A stretch of 64,000 nucleotides of DNA from Antitrichia curtipendula (GCA_951230915.1 OX579639.1:13764001-13828000); one strand, 5' to 3'. Positions 1 to 11,971 are shown, numbered from the stretch's first letter. Notes: generated by a model not told the origin, from the letters alone. Numbers and translations: made by a program.

Positions 1-12
1 TTTTTGTTACAG

Positions 13-639
13 ATGGATGGTTTTGATCAGACAGTTAATGTTAAAGTGATCATGGCCACGAATCGAGCAGATACTCTCGACCCAGCTTTGCTGCGACCTG
101 GACGTCTTGATCGCAAAATCGAGTTTCCACTTCCTGATAGGAGACAGAAGCGTCTTGTCTTCCAGGTGCGAGTCGCCTCCTCTAACTGAGAGAATGGTGG
201 TTTGGTACAATGTTGAATACGTTGTAGCATATGTTCAGAAGCCAAGTTTTAGGAACCTTGAGTTAGTATGTTGATGGATTTGTGGGAATATGAACAGGTG
301 TGTACAGCAAAGATGAACTTAAGTGAGGAAGTAGATCTAGAAGACTATGTTTCTAGGCCGGACAAGATAAGCGCTGCTGAGGTGCGTTCTGCTACTTTCA
401 TTATCAGAATTTTTCCTTCCTACCACTGAAATATGAATTCTTTTGGATTAAGATAGACTGATATGGGTGGCTTATCTGAAACGATTGGTTTTCATGGCTT
501 GCAGATTTCTGCAATTTGTCAGGAAGCTGGCATGCATGCGGTACGGAAGAATCGATATGTTATTTTGCCCAAGGATTTTGAAAAGGGCTATAGATCCAAT
601 GTTAAAAAATCAGACACTGACTTTGAGTTCTACAGATAG
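13..639 (+). CDS. RPT3: 26S proteasome regulatory ATPase subunit RPT3 (6B), 3' end
   Basis: Last three exons of an AAA-ATPase of the proteasome 19S base, which unfolds ubiquitinated substrates and feeds them to the 20S core. The gene starts outside the window. Exons I can place are 13-165, 298-381 and 505-639; each intron has GT-AG ends and the frame is continuous. The encoded part holds the second-region-of-homology box ([20 protein letters not shown]) followed by the small helical AAA subdomain, and ends in DFEFYR. The final F-Y-R fits the HbYX C-terminal motif by which RPT3 docks into the 20S alpha ring. Similarity to known plant RPT3 is near identity over the whole stretch, so RPT3 rather than another RPT is a firm call. 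No AATAAA is obvious just after the TAG; the 3' UTR is undefined. Confidence 0.95.
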
Positions 640-1157
640 GTGCTTCTCAATCATCTGATCCTTACAATTGATCAGAAGTAGATATCACTTTAAGCTTAGT
701 TCTCATTTATCCCCTCGGAGGCTTAAATCAAGACATGGAGGGGATTTCTTTTTGTAAAGACTTAATTAAATGGATAAATTTTTATACACTCGGCGTCTTC
801 GATCAGTGATCGGAGCTTGCATAAATTACCATCATGGGCTGCAATCTTTGTGTATTTTGAGATGAAGTTATTTCGTGCTTGTAAACTATGTGAGGAATGT
901 TCCAAAGGCTTCAGGATCCATATCTGTGTCCAAACGTTGTGAATGCTCCAACTGTTATGACACAGATTTCACACAAGGTAGTGACCCTGTCGCTGCCAGG
1001 GATCGGACCTGCAACCACGCCATTCAGTTTGGGTACCTTACCTCCATCACCTGGTAGTTTAGGGTCATTATAGACTGAAAAAAATTGAAAAAAAATTAAA
1101 TTTTGTTTCAATTGAGGTTTATGACTCCTTTGTGGGTCAATCTCATATCTTGATAAT

Positions 1158-1260
1158 TGCTACAAAGGTGGCACCAACATGATGTGCATTGTTGCATTCT
1201 CAACAATTATTGCTACAAAGATGGCACCAACATGATGTGCATTGTTGCATTTTCAACAAT
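1158..1260. repeat. two-copy tandem repeat, 53-bp period
   Basis: Near-identical units 1158-1210 and 1211-1260, both beginning TGCTACAAAG and containing GCACCAACATGATGTGCATT. The rest of 640-1287, between the proteasome gene and the BTB pseudogene, shows no gene. Confidence 0.85.
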
Positions 1261-1287
1261 CTATAACCCAGAGATTTTCTTTAACCC

Positions 1288-1369
1288 CTAAAGTCCCAAT
1301 GGACCAAGAATGGAATGTATACTTCGGACTAAAGTCCCAATGGACCAAGAATGGAATGTATACTTCGGA
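1288..1369 (+). repeat. perfect 41-bp tandem duplication over the BTB pseudogene start
   Basis: Units 1288-1328 and 1329-1369 are identical and both contain the initiator context CCCAATGGACCAAGAATGG. Because 41 is not a multiple of three, the upstream ATG (1299) is out of frame with the downstream one (1340). An in-frame ATG at 1310 would add ten odd residues, so 1340 is the ancestral start. Confidence 0.9.
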
Positions 1370-2651
1370 ATCAACTGCAATGTTGTATCCTTGGTTCGAA
1401 GTTTGACTGACACTTCCGCATCTACTTCAACTTATCAAGATTCCCCTACCATGGACGAGGACAAAGCAAGGAACAAATTGTCAAATTTAGAAGAGGAAGA
1501 GCAAAATTTGGGGGATTTGCATGTCAATTCAAGTCAGCTGCGCCGTTGTAGCAAATACTTTGACGCTTGCTTAAGCGAGAGATGGACAAGGACAAAAATC
1601 ATCTCGTCCAAGAAGTTGGTGCATTTAACTTTGGATGTCTACATTGATGTGCAATATTACAAAGATTGTTTTTTACGGATGTATTCAAGTAAATATAAGC
1701 GAATACCAAATGTCGATCATTGCTTGAAGCTTCTTCAAGTTGCATCTCAAGTTAGCTACTCAGAGCTTGTTGAAGATTGTGTACGCTATTTGACATCCAT
1801 GCCCTGGTCCCATGAAGATGAGAAGAGAGTCCGCCAATTTGCCAATTCAGTGTTTTATCCTTCAGATTATGCAACTAATCTAAGTGCACGATTAGGAATA
1901 GAGTTAGCATTATCCAACACAAAAAAATATGCTCTTTTGCTTGATAATACAAAGCATGGATTGTGCAAATGTTTTGATAGCGCCATGACATCTGATTTTT
2001 CAATACATACAAGCTATCTGGAATTATTTTCAAGTGGTTTGTGAGTAGTGATAGCAGGGCCGTGCCAAACTCTTGCGGAGAATGTTCTCAAGCATATAAC
2101 CAATTGTGCCAAGAAGATTATCCTCAAAGCTAAAAAGCACCCAAAATATTATAAAGACCAAGGGCATTACAATATGTGGGAAAATATGAGCTAGGCTTTG
2201 AGGTTGTTGCTTGAGATAGGGTGTGCCGAGGAATTGATAGAATACATTGTAGAGGAGTCTCTATTGTGTGAGATGTTGCAAAAGCTCTTTGTTTTGTATC
2301 TAGAGTGTTCATGGGACAGCTTCATCATTTTGTATTTGAAGCGGTGATTGAAGGGCATTTGTTGCTAAAAACTTCGACAAGATACTTGTTGTTGGAGAAA
2401 TGGACATGGATACTCGAGGTTGGCTATAACAAAAAAGATGAAAAATTCAAGAGCCAAATTCAAAGGACATTGAGCATTTTTGTTGAGACTTTTCCTAATG
2501 AGATGCAAAAAGATATCATCTCTGATTGGATGGAGTATTATGGATCTCAATACCCAAAATACCCAAAATTTGAAAACGTTCAATTTTTGGAGGGATTCAT
2601 GCAGATTGGATAGCAAATATGCAAGAAAAGCTTATTTCACTCGAGCCATAA
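1340..2651 (+). pseudogene. degenerate BTB/POZ-domain protein gene (paralogue of 6624-7922)
   Basis: Intronless relative of the minus-strand gene at 6.6-7.9 kb. The two align over their whole length: both begin with a DQE.NVY.G.NC segment, carry RRCSKYFDACLSERW versus CRCSKYFDACLSERW, a SYxELVEDCVxYLTSxPWS block, and end KLISLEP versus KISSLEP. This copy is broken. The first frame stops at TGA 2042-2044 where the paralogue reads on, there is a second in-frame TAG at 2192-2194, a frameshift falls between about 2290 and 2330, and another near 2600 before the terminal TAA (2649-2651). The N-terminal 234 codons from 1340 are still open, so a truncated product cannot be excluded. By family this would be a substrate adaptor for a Cullin-3 ubiquitin ligase (similar to plant At3g05675/At1g63850 proteins); that assignment is from pattern memory. 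Confidence 0.85.
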
Positions 2652-3001
2652 CAATCAAGCTCACAAATATAAGTCCTTTGCAACCTGTCCAAGTTTTCCA
2701 TCTATATCAACATTTTGAGACCCATGCTATGGACATCCAAGTTTAAAAGCACCAAAGGATTTCTGAATTCAAATGTTTCTACTGTATGTTCATCTTTAGG
2801 ACAACATAGGTTTCAAACTTCAGAGTTCCTTATTATCAAATTGGGTACAACATATTATTTTTTCCTAATGTATTGACCTCTTATATTTTTGGAACAAATT
2901 TCAAAATCACAATCTTCTTCGGACTAATTGAATGTGACACTCTCCAATCTTGGGGCTCCAAGTTGTTTCTTCAACTTATCCAATACCAATCGCATTGGAT
3001 C
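2652..3001. other. intergenic, no gene seen
   Basis: AT-rich sequence between the BTB pseudogene and the first inverted-repeat element; no coding signal, RNA gene or clear repeat recognised. Confidence 0.5.
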
Positions 3002-3308
3002 TAAGGTAGGGGTCTATAAAAGGGACCTGTCTCTAAAGGGGACCTCTAACATAGATATACATCTTACTTTCTTCAATGTACCAACATTGGACATTTTAGG
3101 AGGGGGTCGCTTTTAGAAACCACTGCATTTCAACTTCAAAAATTTGTAACAAATTCCACAAAGGTCCAAAAAATATGAAACGGCTTGGATTAGATGCCAG
3201 TTCCATTTTTCTTCCTAGTAAAATATACTGAAAATTGTTTCGAGGAGTTTAGCTTCCCTGAAAATGAAATCAGCTCTTAAAGGGTTGCTTCAACAGCCCC
3301 CTACCTTA
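3002..3308 (+). mobile_element. TA-flanked miniature inverted-repeat element, copy 1
   Basis: About 307 bp, opening TAAGGTAGGGGTC and closing CCCCCTACCTTA, so the ends are inverted repeats inside a TA. The interior contains AAAAAATATGAAACGGCTTGG and a block similar, in reverse, to copy 2 (3669-3985), and to copies at 4720 and 33341. No coding capacity. TA flanks suggest a Tc1/mariner-type mover, but the ends do not match the classical Stowaway sequence I know. Confidence 0.75.
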
Positions 3309-3668
3309 TGGATCAGAATTGTGTCAAACTTTGAGTACTATAAGTTACTTTTGAAGGAACCATTTTTTTTTGGTCCTCTTCCATTCATTGAACTCTTAAA
3401 TTGGTAGTTTGTACATAGCACAAGCACATGATGTGAACTATGAAGTAGGGGTGGTTGTGGTGAACAAATGTATTTAATTTGATGTGAAAAATGAAATGCT
3501 TAATCGTGTTATATTGCTCTACTTAAAAGGAACAAAGATTTGTTTCACTAGATCAAATCCCTATTGTCAATCTGCACATCAAATTTACTATTGGTTTCAG
3601 ATTATATTGGATTTTTTTGTGGATGAATGCTCCAATTTTTAGGCAAGCAAATACTATTGACTACTACA

Positions 3669-3985
3669 TAAGGTAGGAGGTCCATAAACCGCTCATCTAA
3701 GAGCTGAAGTTGACTTTTGGGGAGGTAAAACTTCTTAAAATATTTTTCAGTAAATTTTCCTTGAAAGGCAAGAGAAATTGGTATCTAACCCAAGTTGTTT
3801 CATATTTTTTGAAGCTTTGTAGAATTAGTTATGAATTTCTGAAGTTGCAGAAAAGTGCATTTTTGTGGGCTCTAAAACCGACCACCTCCTCAAATGCACA
3901 CTACTTGTACATTGGAAAGTGCAAAATGTACCTCTAGAGCCTGATTGGTTTTAGAACCCGCTCCATTTTAGGACCTCCTACCTTA
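3669..3985 (-). mobile_element. TA-flanked miniature inverted-repeat element, copy 2
   Basis: About 317 bp in the opposite orientation to copy 1. It starts TAAGGTAGGAGGTCC and ends GGACCTCCTACCTTA, a perfect 15-bp terminal inverted repeat including the TA. Its interior matches the reverse complement of copy 1, for example CATCTAACCCAAG here against CTTGGATTAGATG there. Confidence 0.85.
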
Positions 3986-4719
3986 TTCTTCATTTTCATT
4001 ATATTCAAATGAGTTTTTATCATGGCTCTGTATGTATCACTTTATCAAAGATCTCAATTAGTTGTTATCTTGTAAGTTTCAGTTAAACACCATATTTAGG
4101 GTTTAACCCATACAAGCCTTAATCCCTTCCTAAGAAACGAGGCGTATGGAATTGTTTTTGCTTCAGGGTAAGCATACCCATAATGGACTGCAGCTCAATT
4201 CAGAGCTCTACTTTGGGATCCAATTTGGTTCTAATGCATTTTAATGTAGTTTTTATTGCATTGAGCGTGCAATTGATACTCAAAGTTTTGAAATGGGGGT
4301 TGAAAGGGTTGGAATTGGGTTTGGAAAGCCACCATTTAATGAATTTAAAGAACTCATTCATACAAGCTTCTACACATTTCACCAACTTAACGCCAAATTA
4401 GGGACAACTTATTGCAATATCTCTTGATTTGAAGTTGTAATCTCTACCTTAAATAAGCAAGCATATAAAGCAGATATCCCCCAAACCGCAACTTTTTGCT
4501 AGTATATCTAGTTACTATTTTGATATCAATCAAATTTTCTTATTGCCAAGTGAAAGGAGGTTCCAATGCACCAAAGAACAAGACATTTGGATACCGTATG
4601 CAAAAGTTATGAAGTATCAAAGTATTTTTTTGGAAAGATGCTCTGCAAATTGTTTCTTGAACATAGGTACATATTGATTTTGGGAGATGTACACAAAGCT
4701 CCCTACTTTAATTCTCTAT

Positions 4720-5014
4720 TAAGATAGGAGGTTTATAAATTGTATAGGATCCAAAATTGTCCACCCTCTAAATGTACACTATTTGTGTATGATATTTTGT
4801 CATAGCCTTCATTGATGTACAAACAATGTACATTTTAGGGGGTGGGCAGTTTTAGGGCTTTTCTAGTTAAAATTTTAAATTTCATTTCTAATTCCACAAA
4901 GCTCCAAAAAATATATGAAAGGACTTGGATTAAACGCCAATTCCACTTCTCTTTTAAGGAAAATTTGCATAAAAATATTCCAAGAAGTTTCACCTTCCCA
5001 AAATTCATTGCCAG
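4720..5014 (+). mobile_element. TA-flanked miniature element, copy 3 (3' truncated)
   Basis: Starts TAAGATAGGAGGTTTATAAA and shares GGACTTGGATTAAACGCC and the CCAATTCCACTTCTC stretch with copies 1 and 2. Its right end is not recognisable beyond about 5014, just before a 34-bp tandem repeat, so it is probably broken there. Confidence 0.65.
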
Positions 5015-5033
5015 CCTATAGATGTTTGATTTA

Positions 5034-5100
5034 TACTTGGTATTTGAAGCATTTAATGAATGCAAAATACTTGGTATTTGAAGCATTAATGAATGCAAAA
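5034..5100. repeat. tandem duplication, 34 and 33 bp
   Basis: Units 5034-5067 and 5068-5100 differ by one T; each begins TACTTGGTATTTGAAGC. Confidence 0.9.
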
Positions 5101-5562
5101 ATGCTCTATATAGAGCAATGGCCTTGTTTTATGAAATAGTTAAGATGGGTACACCCAAAATTGCACCTTATCTAAAACCACCATCATCATTCAATGTACA
5201 TCTCCAAAATCAATCAATGTACTTATGTAGAAGAAACAATTCCAAAACATACACCAAAAAAACTTTAATGCATCATAATATTTGCATAGAGTATTCAAAT
5301 GTTGCATTCTTTGGTATGTTGGAACCTCCTTTCACTTGCCAACAAGAAATTATGAAAATTTGACTAGTCTATTATTAGCAACTAGGCACAATAGAAAAAA
5401 GTGGCAATGGCGGTTTGGGGGTACCCACTTTAAAGACCTATTTGACCTCTAAAGTTAAAAAATTTCATTTTTATCTCACACATGTAATGCAATCTAATCA
5501 CTAGACTTATTTGGGGTGATGGAAAAGGGTCACATTCAACAATAACAATTATCACTCATTAA

Positions 5563-6025
5563 TCCCTCGAGGATCAAATTTTGAATAATGGATGAACGCA
5601 AATACATCCCAAGCATACAAAATGCATTTTTTCATGTATAGATTTTTGGAAGGTTTCTTGTGTTAGTTTTAAAATATTTTTATAATATAGTTTCCAAAGA
5701 CTTTGCCTTGCACATACTCTATAACTCAAAGGATACTAATAGATATGACTTCAAAAATAATAGTTTATCAATTCAAAAAATGAACCTTTAAAAGCAATTG
5801 GAGTAATTAAGTAAACCTAAAATCTTTAAAAATAATTATGAGTGAAACTTGACATATTGAACTTAAGAAAATTCTTGTGAAATTTACAAAAATTAAACGG
5901 AATCTACAATCCAATTTAAAAGGAATTTTTTAATTTTTGGCTTCAAATTTTATTGAAAAGTATTGGTTAGTATAGTAGTTGATTTAACCATATATATATA
6001 TGCATGCTCTATGGATCATATTTAA
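5563..6025 (+). mobile_element. TTAA-flanked element, ~0.55-kb family, partial copy
   Basis: A TTAA (5559-5562) is followed by TCCCTCGAGGATC and a body with TGGATGAACGCAAATACATC and TATTGGTTAGTATAG that recurs at 9.7 kb (same strand) and, reversed, at 23.2 and 60.4 kb. Similarity to the 9.7-kb copy stops at a CATCATTAA near 6054, where a new CCCTTAAAGGAC end begins; a further element may have inserted there. Confidence 0.6.
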
Positions 6026-6623
6026 CAACTAGAATTGTTTGAGAGTCATCATTAACCCTTAAAGGACATAGCAAGCCCTACGAGCATAGTGAAAGTCAAA
6101 ACCTAGATTTTCTCATAGTTCTTGATTTTAAATGTTTTTTAAGCTTAACTGAAAACTGTAGCCCCAATAATCTATTTTTTACTTCCATTTGAATTTTTTT
6201 CAAAATTTAAAATTGTAATTTTTGTGACATTGCTAAGTTAGCATCTTGAAAGCTCAAAATATATTTTGAACTTTTTCTATTGGAATTTTCTTGGTGTGAG
6301 TTCATGGAGAATCATGTTGTACGCAAGTTGGTAACCAATTAGGAAACTGAGGAGATGAATGAAGAGGTCTGATACGTCATATTTCACAATTAAGTACTTA
6401 CAATAAAAACAATTCAGTTGTTATTTTCTTCTTGGTTTCTTAATTCACACCGTCACCTTTCCAAAAAAAACAAAAAACAAAACACAATTAAGTAGGAGAA
6501 TCATTTGATGCTTTCAATTAGCTTGAATGGATGTCAATAGCAAGCATGCGAGTCGTATAGAAGATGAATTCGAACAAACAGCAAAAGGCTTACATTTAGG
6601 GCATGTCCATGTGAGGTTGATCG
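6026..6623. other. intergenic, 3' flank of the BTB gene
   Basis: AT-rich with no gene recognised. It contains a possible left end of a TTAA element at 6051-6066 whose right end I could not find. Confidence 0.45.
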
Positions 6624-7922
6624 CTACGGTTCAAGTGAACTGATCTTCTTTTCCAAACTTGCAAACCAATCTTCTTGAATCTTCATGAAGTGTAGGTTCT
6701 GCTCTTCTTGGGATGGACCCGTGTAATAAGCCACCCAATCCGAGATGATCTCCTTCTGCGTCTCATAAGGGAAAGTCGTGACAAAGGTGCTCAGTATCTT
6801 ATACACTTCATTCTCTTGCAATGCCGCCAACCTGTCGTCATCTTTAAGCACAAGGAGCCATGTCCATTCCTTAATCAACCTGTACCGCGTCGAAGTCTTC
6901 AGCAATAAATGGCCTTCAACCACTTCATGAAACAAATCAAAGATGCAATCGAACCAAGCGATTTGCACAATAACGTGGTCCGCCTTCAACATCTCACATA
7001 GTGGAGACTCCTCTACAATGTATTCGACCAACCCCTTGGCAGACCCTGTCTCCAGCAAAAGAGTCAAAGTCCAACCCACACAGTAGAGAATGGACTTTTC
7101 AGGATGTTCTTTAGTTGCGAGAATCAACTTCTTGACACGATCAGTGACATGCTGGAGAACATTTTCAACAAGAATGTGGCACGGTCTAGCTATAATCAAC
7201 CGAAAACCCCTGGAGAATAATCGCTCGCAGCAATGTACGTCATCTTGATAATGATGCCTCAAAAAGTCATCGAAACATTGGCACAATGCACGCTCCGTGA
7301 TGTCAAGCAGAAGACTATGTTTTTCTGTGTTGGTTAACGCTAACCCTAATCGTGCACTCAGATCAGCTGCACAATCTGAAGGATAAAATACAGAGTTCGC
7401 AAATTGTCGGATGCCCTCCTCCTCAATTGGGGACCACGGAATGGATGTCAAATAGTTTACACAATCTTCAACGAGCTCAAGGTAGCTGATTTGAGATGCT
7501 ACTTGAAGAAGCTTCAAGCAATGATCGACACTGGATATCGGCTTATATTTGGTGGAATACATCCGGGAAAAGCAATCTCTGTAATGCTGCACATCTGTGT
7601 GGACATCCAGAGTTAAATGAATCGAGGTCGTGGACGGGATGATCTCTGCTCTTGCCCATCTCTCACTCAAGCATGCATCGAAGTATTTGCTGCAACGGCA
7701 CAGTCGGCTTGAGTTCGTATAAACATCCCCCAAATTCTCCTCGCACAATTCTCCTCGATTCGGCAACCTCAACCTTTTCGATGCATTCCTCACGTCCACG
7801 GTAGGGTAACTTTGATAAGCTGAAGCAGGTGTGGAAATACTGGTTGACCTTCGAACCAAGGACACAACAACATCGCAATTGAATCCCAAGTAAACATTCC
7901 GCTCTTGGTCCACTGTGGTATC
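6624..7922 (-). CDS. BTB/POZ-domain protein, main 3' exon
   Basis: A single long open exon of 432 codons ending TAG (6624-6626). It contains a BTB-type core (CRCSKYFDACLSERW, then LDVHTDVQHYRDCFSRMYST) followed by a BACK-like helical region with LELVEDCVNYLTSIPWSP, the arrangement of plant At3g05675/At1g63850 BTB proteins, proposed CUL3 ligase adaptors. The frame has no in-frame ATG near its 5' end: the codon matching the pseudogene's initiator ATG is GTG here, and a TTTGATAAAGCAG splice acceptor precedes GATACC at 7922. The true start should therefore lie in an upstream exon. A candidate is 8583-8644 (ATG at 8644, donor CAG|GTATGC), but I could not join its frame to this exon with confidence. 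A non-initiated, decaying gene is the alternative. Function is inferred from family only. Confidence 0.75.
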   Translation of the reverse strand, partial: DTTVDQERNVYLGFNCDVVVSLVRRSTSISTPASAYQSYPTVDVRNASKRLRLPNRGELCEENLGDVYTNSSRLCRCSKYFDACLSERWARAEIIPSTTSIHLTLDVHTDVQHYRDCFSRMYSTKYKPISSVDHCLKLLQVASQISYLELVEDCVNYLTSIPWSPIEEEGIRQFANSVFYPSDCAADLSARLGLALTNTEKHSLLLDITERALCQCFDDFLRHHYQDDVHCCERLFSRGFRLIIARPCHILVENVLQHVTDRVKKLILATKEHPEKSILYCVGWTLTLLLETGSAKGLVEYIVEESPLCEMLKADHVIVQIAWFDCIFDLFHEVVEGHLLLKTSTRYRLIKEWTWLLVLKDDDRLAALQENEVYKILSTFVTTFPYETQKEIISDWVAYYTGPSQEEQNLHFMKIQEDWFASLEKKISSLEP

Positions 7923-8722
7923 CTGCTTTATCAAACAAAATTCAATTAATGATAAAGTTCCTCATACTACAGTATTCTGACTTGAATCTGTGACCTATTT
8001 GGTTATGGAACATGAACCCTAGGCTTAGCAAATGAAACCCTGAAATCTATGAGTGCTTGAAAAAAACTAATTTCGTTTCTTGTGACAAACGGACTTCCCG
8101 AGGCTTCCAATCAAGATCTGGAGCCCCAGGAAACCTTAAAAGCCGGTTGATGTCAGACGTGACTCCCTAGAACAGCAAATAATGTCAAAGTGAATAACAC
8201 CGATCATCGAGAGCAATTTCTAAGAGAATATCGGTAAATCAACTGCAAAGTTCTGAAGCAATAGTACGCAGCTTGCGCACTTAAATAATTCCACAGCTAG
8301 CAGCACAAAATGATTTGGAGAATAACAACATTGAAGAACTGGCTCAATTTCGAAACAAATTCATTCCCTACAACTTATATCACACGAGCACTCTCACACA
8401 TGCACTGCATCAAAGGAAAAGAAAGGATTCTAAGCACCGTGATACACAGAGGTGGAGCAGAAGAAAAAGCCATCCTCGATCGCCCGGTATTTCCAATTAG
8501 CTTACAACAAAACTAAGAAAACTGAAAACCATATGATGCGGTGCCAATATCGCCGTGGAAAACTGGAATTGATCGAGCATACCTGAAGCAATCCATGCTT
8601 TGTAGAACTCGAACAAATCTTCGAGCTCCGGAAGTGGAAGACATCGCTCCCACAACTGAGCATACACTACAGTCATCTGAACTTACAAGATTCAAGGAAG
8701 CCCGGGCGATTCTGTGTGTACC
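7923..8722 (-). other. possible 5' exons/UTR of the BTB gene
   Basis: On the minus strand two exon-like stretches occur: 8583-8644 (MSSTSGARRFVRVLQSMDCF then GTATGC) and a segment starting at 8166 after a TGTTCTAG acceptor. They do not join into one open frame in the phase I tested, so this is a region where the 5' end probably lies rather than a model. Confidence 0.35.
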
Positions 8723-8782
8723 AGGCTTTGGGGCTTTTTTGGCTTTTTGGCATTTTGGCTTTTTGGCTTTTTGGCTTTTTGG
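8723..8782. repeat. GGCTTTTT simple repeat
   Basis: Short imperfect array of GGCTTTTTT/GGCTTTTT/GGCATTTT units, followed by A-rich tracts to about 8890. Confidence 0.9.
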
Positions 8783-9694
8783 TGCCAATCAGATTGCAAA
8801 AAAAAAAAAGTGATTTGGCTAAAAAAAATGGCAAAAACTGTGATTTTTTTTTGTCAAAAAACTTTGAATTAAGAAAAAAAAAACGTGGATGAAATCGCTA
8901 GATTGTGGATGAAAACAGAATTGTGGACATGTGATATGTGCTAATATGATATTTTCTGTTCAGTGTGTTCAGTGTGTGGATGACTATTGAAATTTGGAGC
9001 ACCACTCTTATATTTTATATTGCCATTTTGGAACTTTATTAAAAAATGAAAAAAAAGAGCCCTGGTGTGTATTGTTTCCGGTGGTGACTTGGGGTTGATG
9101 TTTCTTGCTGAATGTCTAAATGAAATAAAAATTGCATAAAGTGATTTAGCAAATGGCTTATAATTCTACATGATTTATCTTTTTTACATATAAATTTTTT
9201 TTCTTTATGAATAATTTTTCCAATAATTTGGTAGATATTTTTTAGAAATATTTATTGTTGGTCCTGACCATCAGGTGCAGCATTAGGAATAGAAGGTGTT
9301 TCAGAATTGAAGTATATTGTAGTGACAAAGTTTGTATTGGCATGTTGAGGTAGATCCATTGACTCATGAGAATCTCAATTTGGATCATTTTTGCACCTCT
9401 TACACGTCTTAGAACCTATAAAATACTCACACATCATTCGTGATATTAAGCATGATGTATAAGATTTAGATGTTAAAATGACATTCCAAATAATGATCTG
9501 AATTAATTGTTGAATTATCAATCCAATGGTGTTAGTCTTACCAAATTACATCACATAATTCACTTTGTATCCTATAAATCAATACAAGTGACATGAATAC
9601 AGTTTTCTAAAGACCTTTGAGGATTAAACCAAGAAATGTTCAATTGAATATTAATAGTTAATAATGTAGTTGTGCTATAAGTAGACAATCAAAT
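8783..9694. other. intergenic, no gene seen
   Basis: AT-rich with several A or T runs; no coding signal, RNA gene or clear repeat recognised. Confidence 0.5.
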
Positions 9695-10247
9695 TAGACA
9701 ATCAAATTTTGAACAATGGATGAATGCAAATACATCCCAACCAACACACAAAATAGATTTTCTCATCTACTAAAGATTCTTATGTTAATTCTTTAACATT
9801 TGTATGGCATGGATTCTAAAGACTTTGATTTTCAAATTTTATATAACTCAAACTTTTAAAGGATACCAGCAAGTCTAGCCTCCAAAAATAGCTTTTTAAG
9901 TTCAAAAATGTTCCTTCAAAAATGACTTGATAAAAAAAAATGCTTCCCAAATCACTATGATTAGAATTTAGCATTTTGATCAAAAATGGAAAAAATTATT
10001 GTCAAATTTTCAAATATTCAATACGTACTTTATTTAAGAAGAATTTTTTATTTTTTGGCTTCAAATGTAATTGAAAAATATTGGTTAGTATAGTTATTAA
10101 TTTAACCATATGGATTTGATCTATGGGTCATATTTGTACAACTATTATTTTAAGGACTTGTCATCATTAAATTATTGTTCTAAGTTACATTTTATTATAC
10201 ATCTTTACTATTTGAAAATCTAGACTATCCCTTGGTCTTTAAGGAAA
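9695..10247 (+). mobile_element. TTAA-type element, ~0.55-kb family, degraded copy
   Basis: Body matches the 5563 copy (ATCAAATTTTGAACAATGG, AAATACATCCCAAC, TATTGGTTAGTATAGTT) and its right end CTTGGTCTTTAAGGAA matches the reverse of the 60370 copy's left end. The left end is eroded. Confidence 0.6.
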
Positions 10248-10730
10248 TAAGGGAAAGACTTCAATTTCCCAAGCTACTGGATTATTTTATTTTAGTACCC
10301 AATTAATAGCTCCATTTCTCATCCACCAAAAATTAACCAATAGGATTGTTTTAAAACTTTAAGTGGGCCTTCAATCAAGTCTAAAGGCTTTAATATTGAG
10401 AGTTAGACCAATTCTTGAAGAAATAGTTGTTTATATAGTACTTATGTGGCAATTTTTCAACTTCAAAAAAATTAGCCCATTTCAAAAAATTTAATTGCCT
10501 TCAAAAAAACATTCTTGGAATTTTCAGAAATTCTCTTAAGAATTTGAAGAGAGTAGGATTTTTTTGAACTGTGTAGTATTTAGTAGTCTATGGTATTAAA
10601 AACACTCATTCAAAATTTAAAAGAATTTAAAGATGAAGTCAAAAGTCACTATTTTAAGTTTGGAATTCAAAAGTCACTATTTCTTAATGATGAGATTTAT
10701 AATGTAGTACAGAAAAAATAAATAAATTAT

Positions 10731-10830
10731 TGGGCACCCATTTAGGAAGTAATATATAGTATTTTTCTATTTGTGGGCATCCATTTAGGAAGTAATATCT
10801 AGTATTTTTCTATTTGTGGGCACCCATTTA
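10731..10830. repeat. tandem repeat, 43-bp period, 2.3 copies
   Basis: Units begin at 10731, 10774 and 10817, each TGGGCAYCCATTTA; the first two are near identical. The surrounding 10248-11971 is AT-rich and without recognisable genes. Confidence 0.9.
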
Positions 10831-11971
10831 AATGTGTTATAATATGTGACTTCTTCAATTTTATAACCTGGACTTTGCATTAAAAGAATAGATTATAGAC
10901 ATGAATCTTAAAATTCAGTCATTAGTCAACAGTAAAAAATAACTTTGTGGACCTTGGTGAAATCAACTTAGAAGCATTTAATTTTGAAATGTCACAAATA
11001 ATATACAATAGCTTTTAATTTTATAGTCTAAGTCTATACAATTATCCACATGGCATAAATTATTAATATTTAATTTTGAGCTAATACTATATTTTGTATT
11101 AATTGTGTTCTATTAGAACAAATTGATATGTAAAGAATATTTTACACAAACAAAAAATAAATAAATCCTTACTTGATTTTTATTTTATTTAATAAATTAT
11201 AGTTTCCATCTATATAGCACCACCATCTTTTTATAATAGGTGACTTTCTTTTGTTGTTACCTTTCAAAAGCTAAAAAACACTAAATTTTCTAGAAGTATA
11301 ATTAGAAGATATAAAATTGACAAGGTGCAATTTCTTGTTCTTATTATTTTGTTAATGTACAACAAATTTCAATATGATCACTTTCAAAAGAATGATTTTC
11401 TTACAATGGGAGGGCAAACTACATATTGTATACTTTGTATTTTACTTCACTAGTTTGCTTGGAAGGAAAAATATACATAGCCTGATCCAAATTACTAGAC
11501 GTTCAGGTCTTCAAAGAATGAAAATTCCAACGCTTGCAGTAAATTAAACAAAGAAAGTGTATCCACAGACGGGATCTAAGTCTTAGACACCAGTACTATT
11601 TTTAATTTTCCATAAATCACCAATACCCAGTCTGTATTTTATGCACGACTTTTTGCTAGTTGGCTACAACCCAAAGACGTGGACTATTATTTTGTGAAGG
11701 GGATTTTCATTTTGGGGGGTCAAAACAGTGTGATTGGTGCTGCTTTCTAACACCACTGTATCACCTAGTTTTGATATAGATGTCACCAAGTATCACATGA
11801 GTACTGAGGATATAACTGGTTACTTCTCCAAAATGATAAAAAAAAATCAATGCCAGTACCTGCAGAATTGTCAGAAGTTGAGCCAACAATTACGAGTTGC
11901 ATCAAAACTGCTAAAATTCAATGCAATACCATCTGCGGCGTTGACTTGAGTATAGCATCCGCAAACAGCAG

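Noticed and set aside
1310..1339. BTB pseudogene starting at the in-frame ATG 1310
   Set aside because: The extra ten codons come from the 41-bp duplication and have no match in the paralogue.
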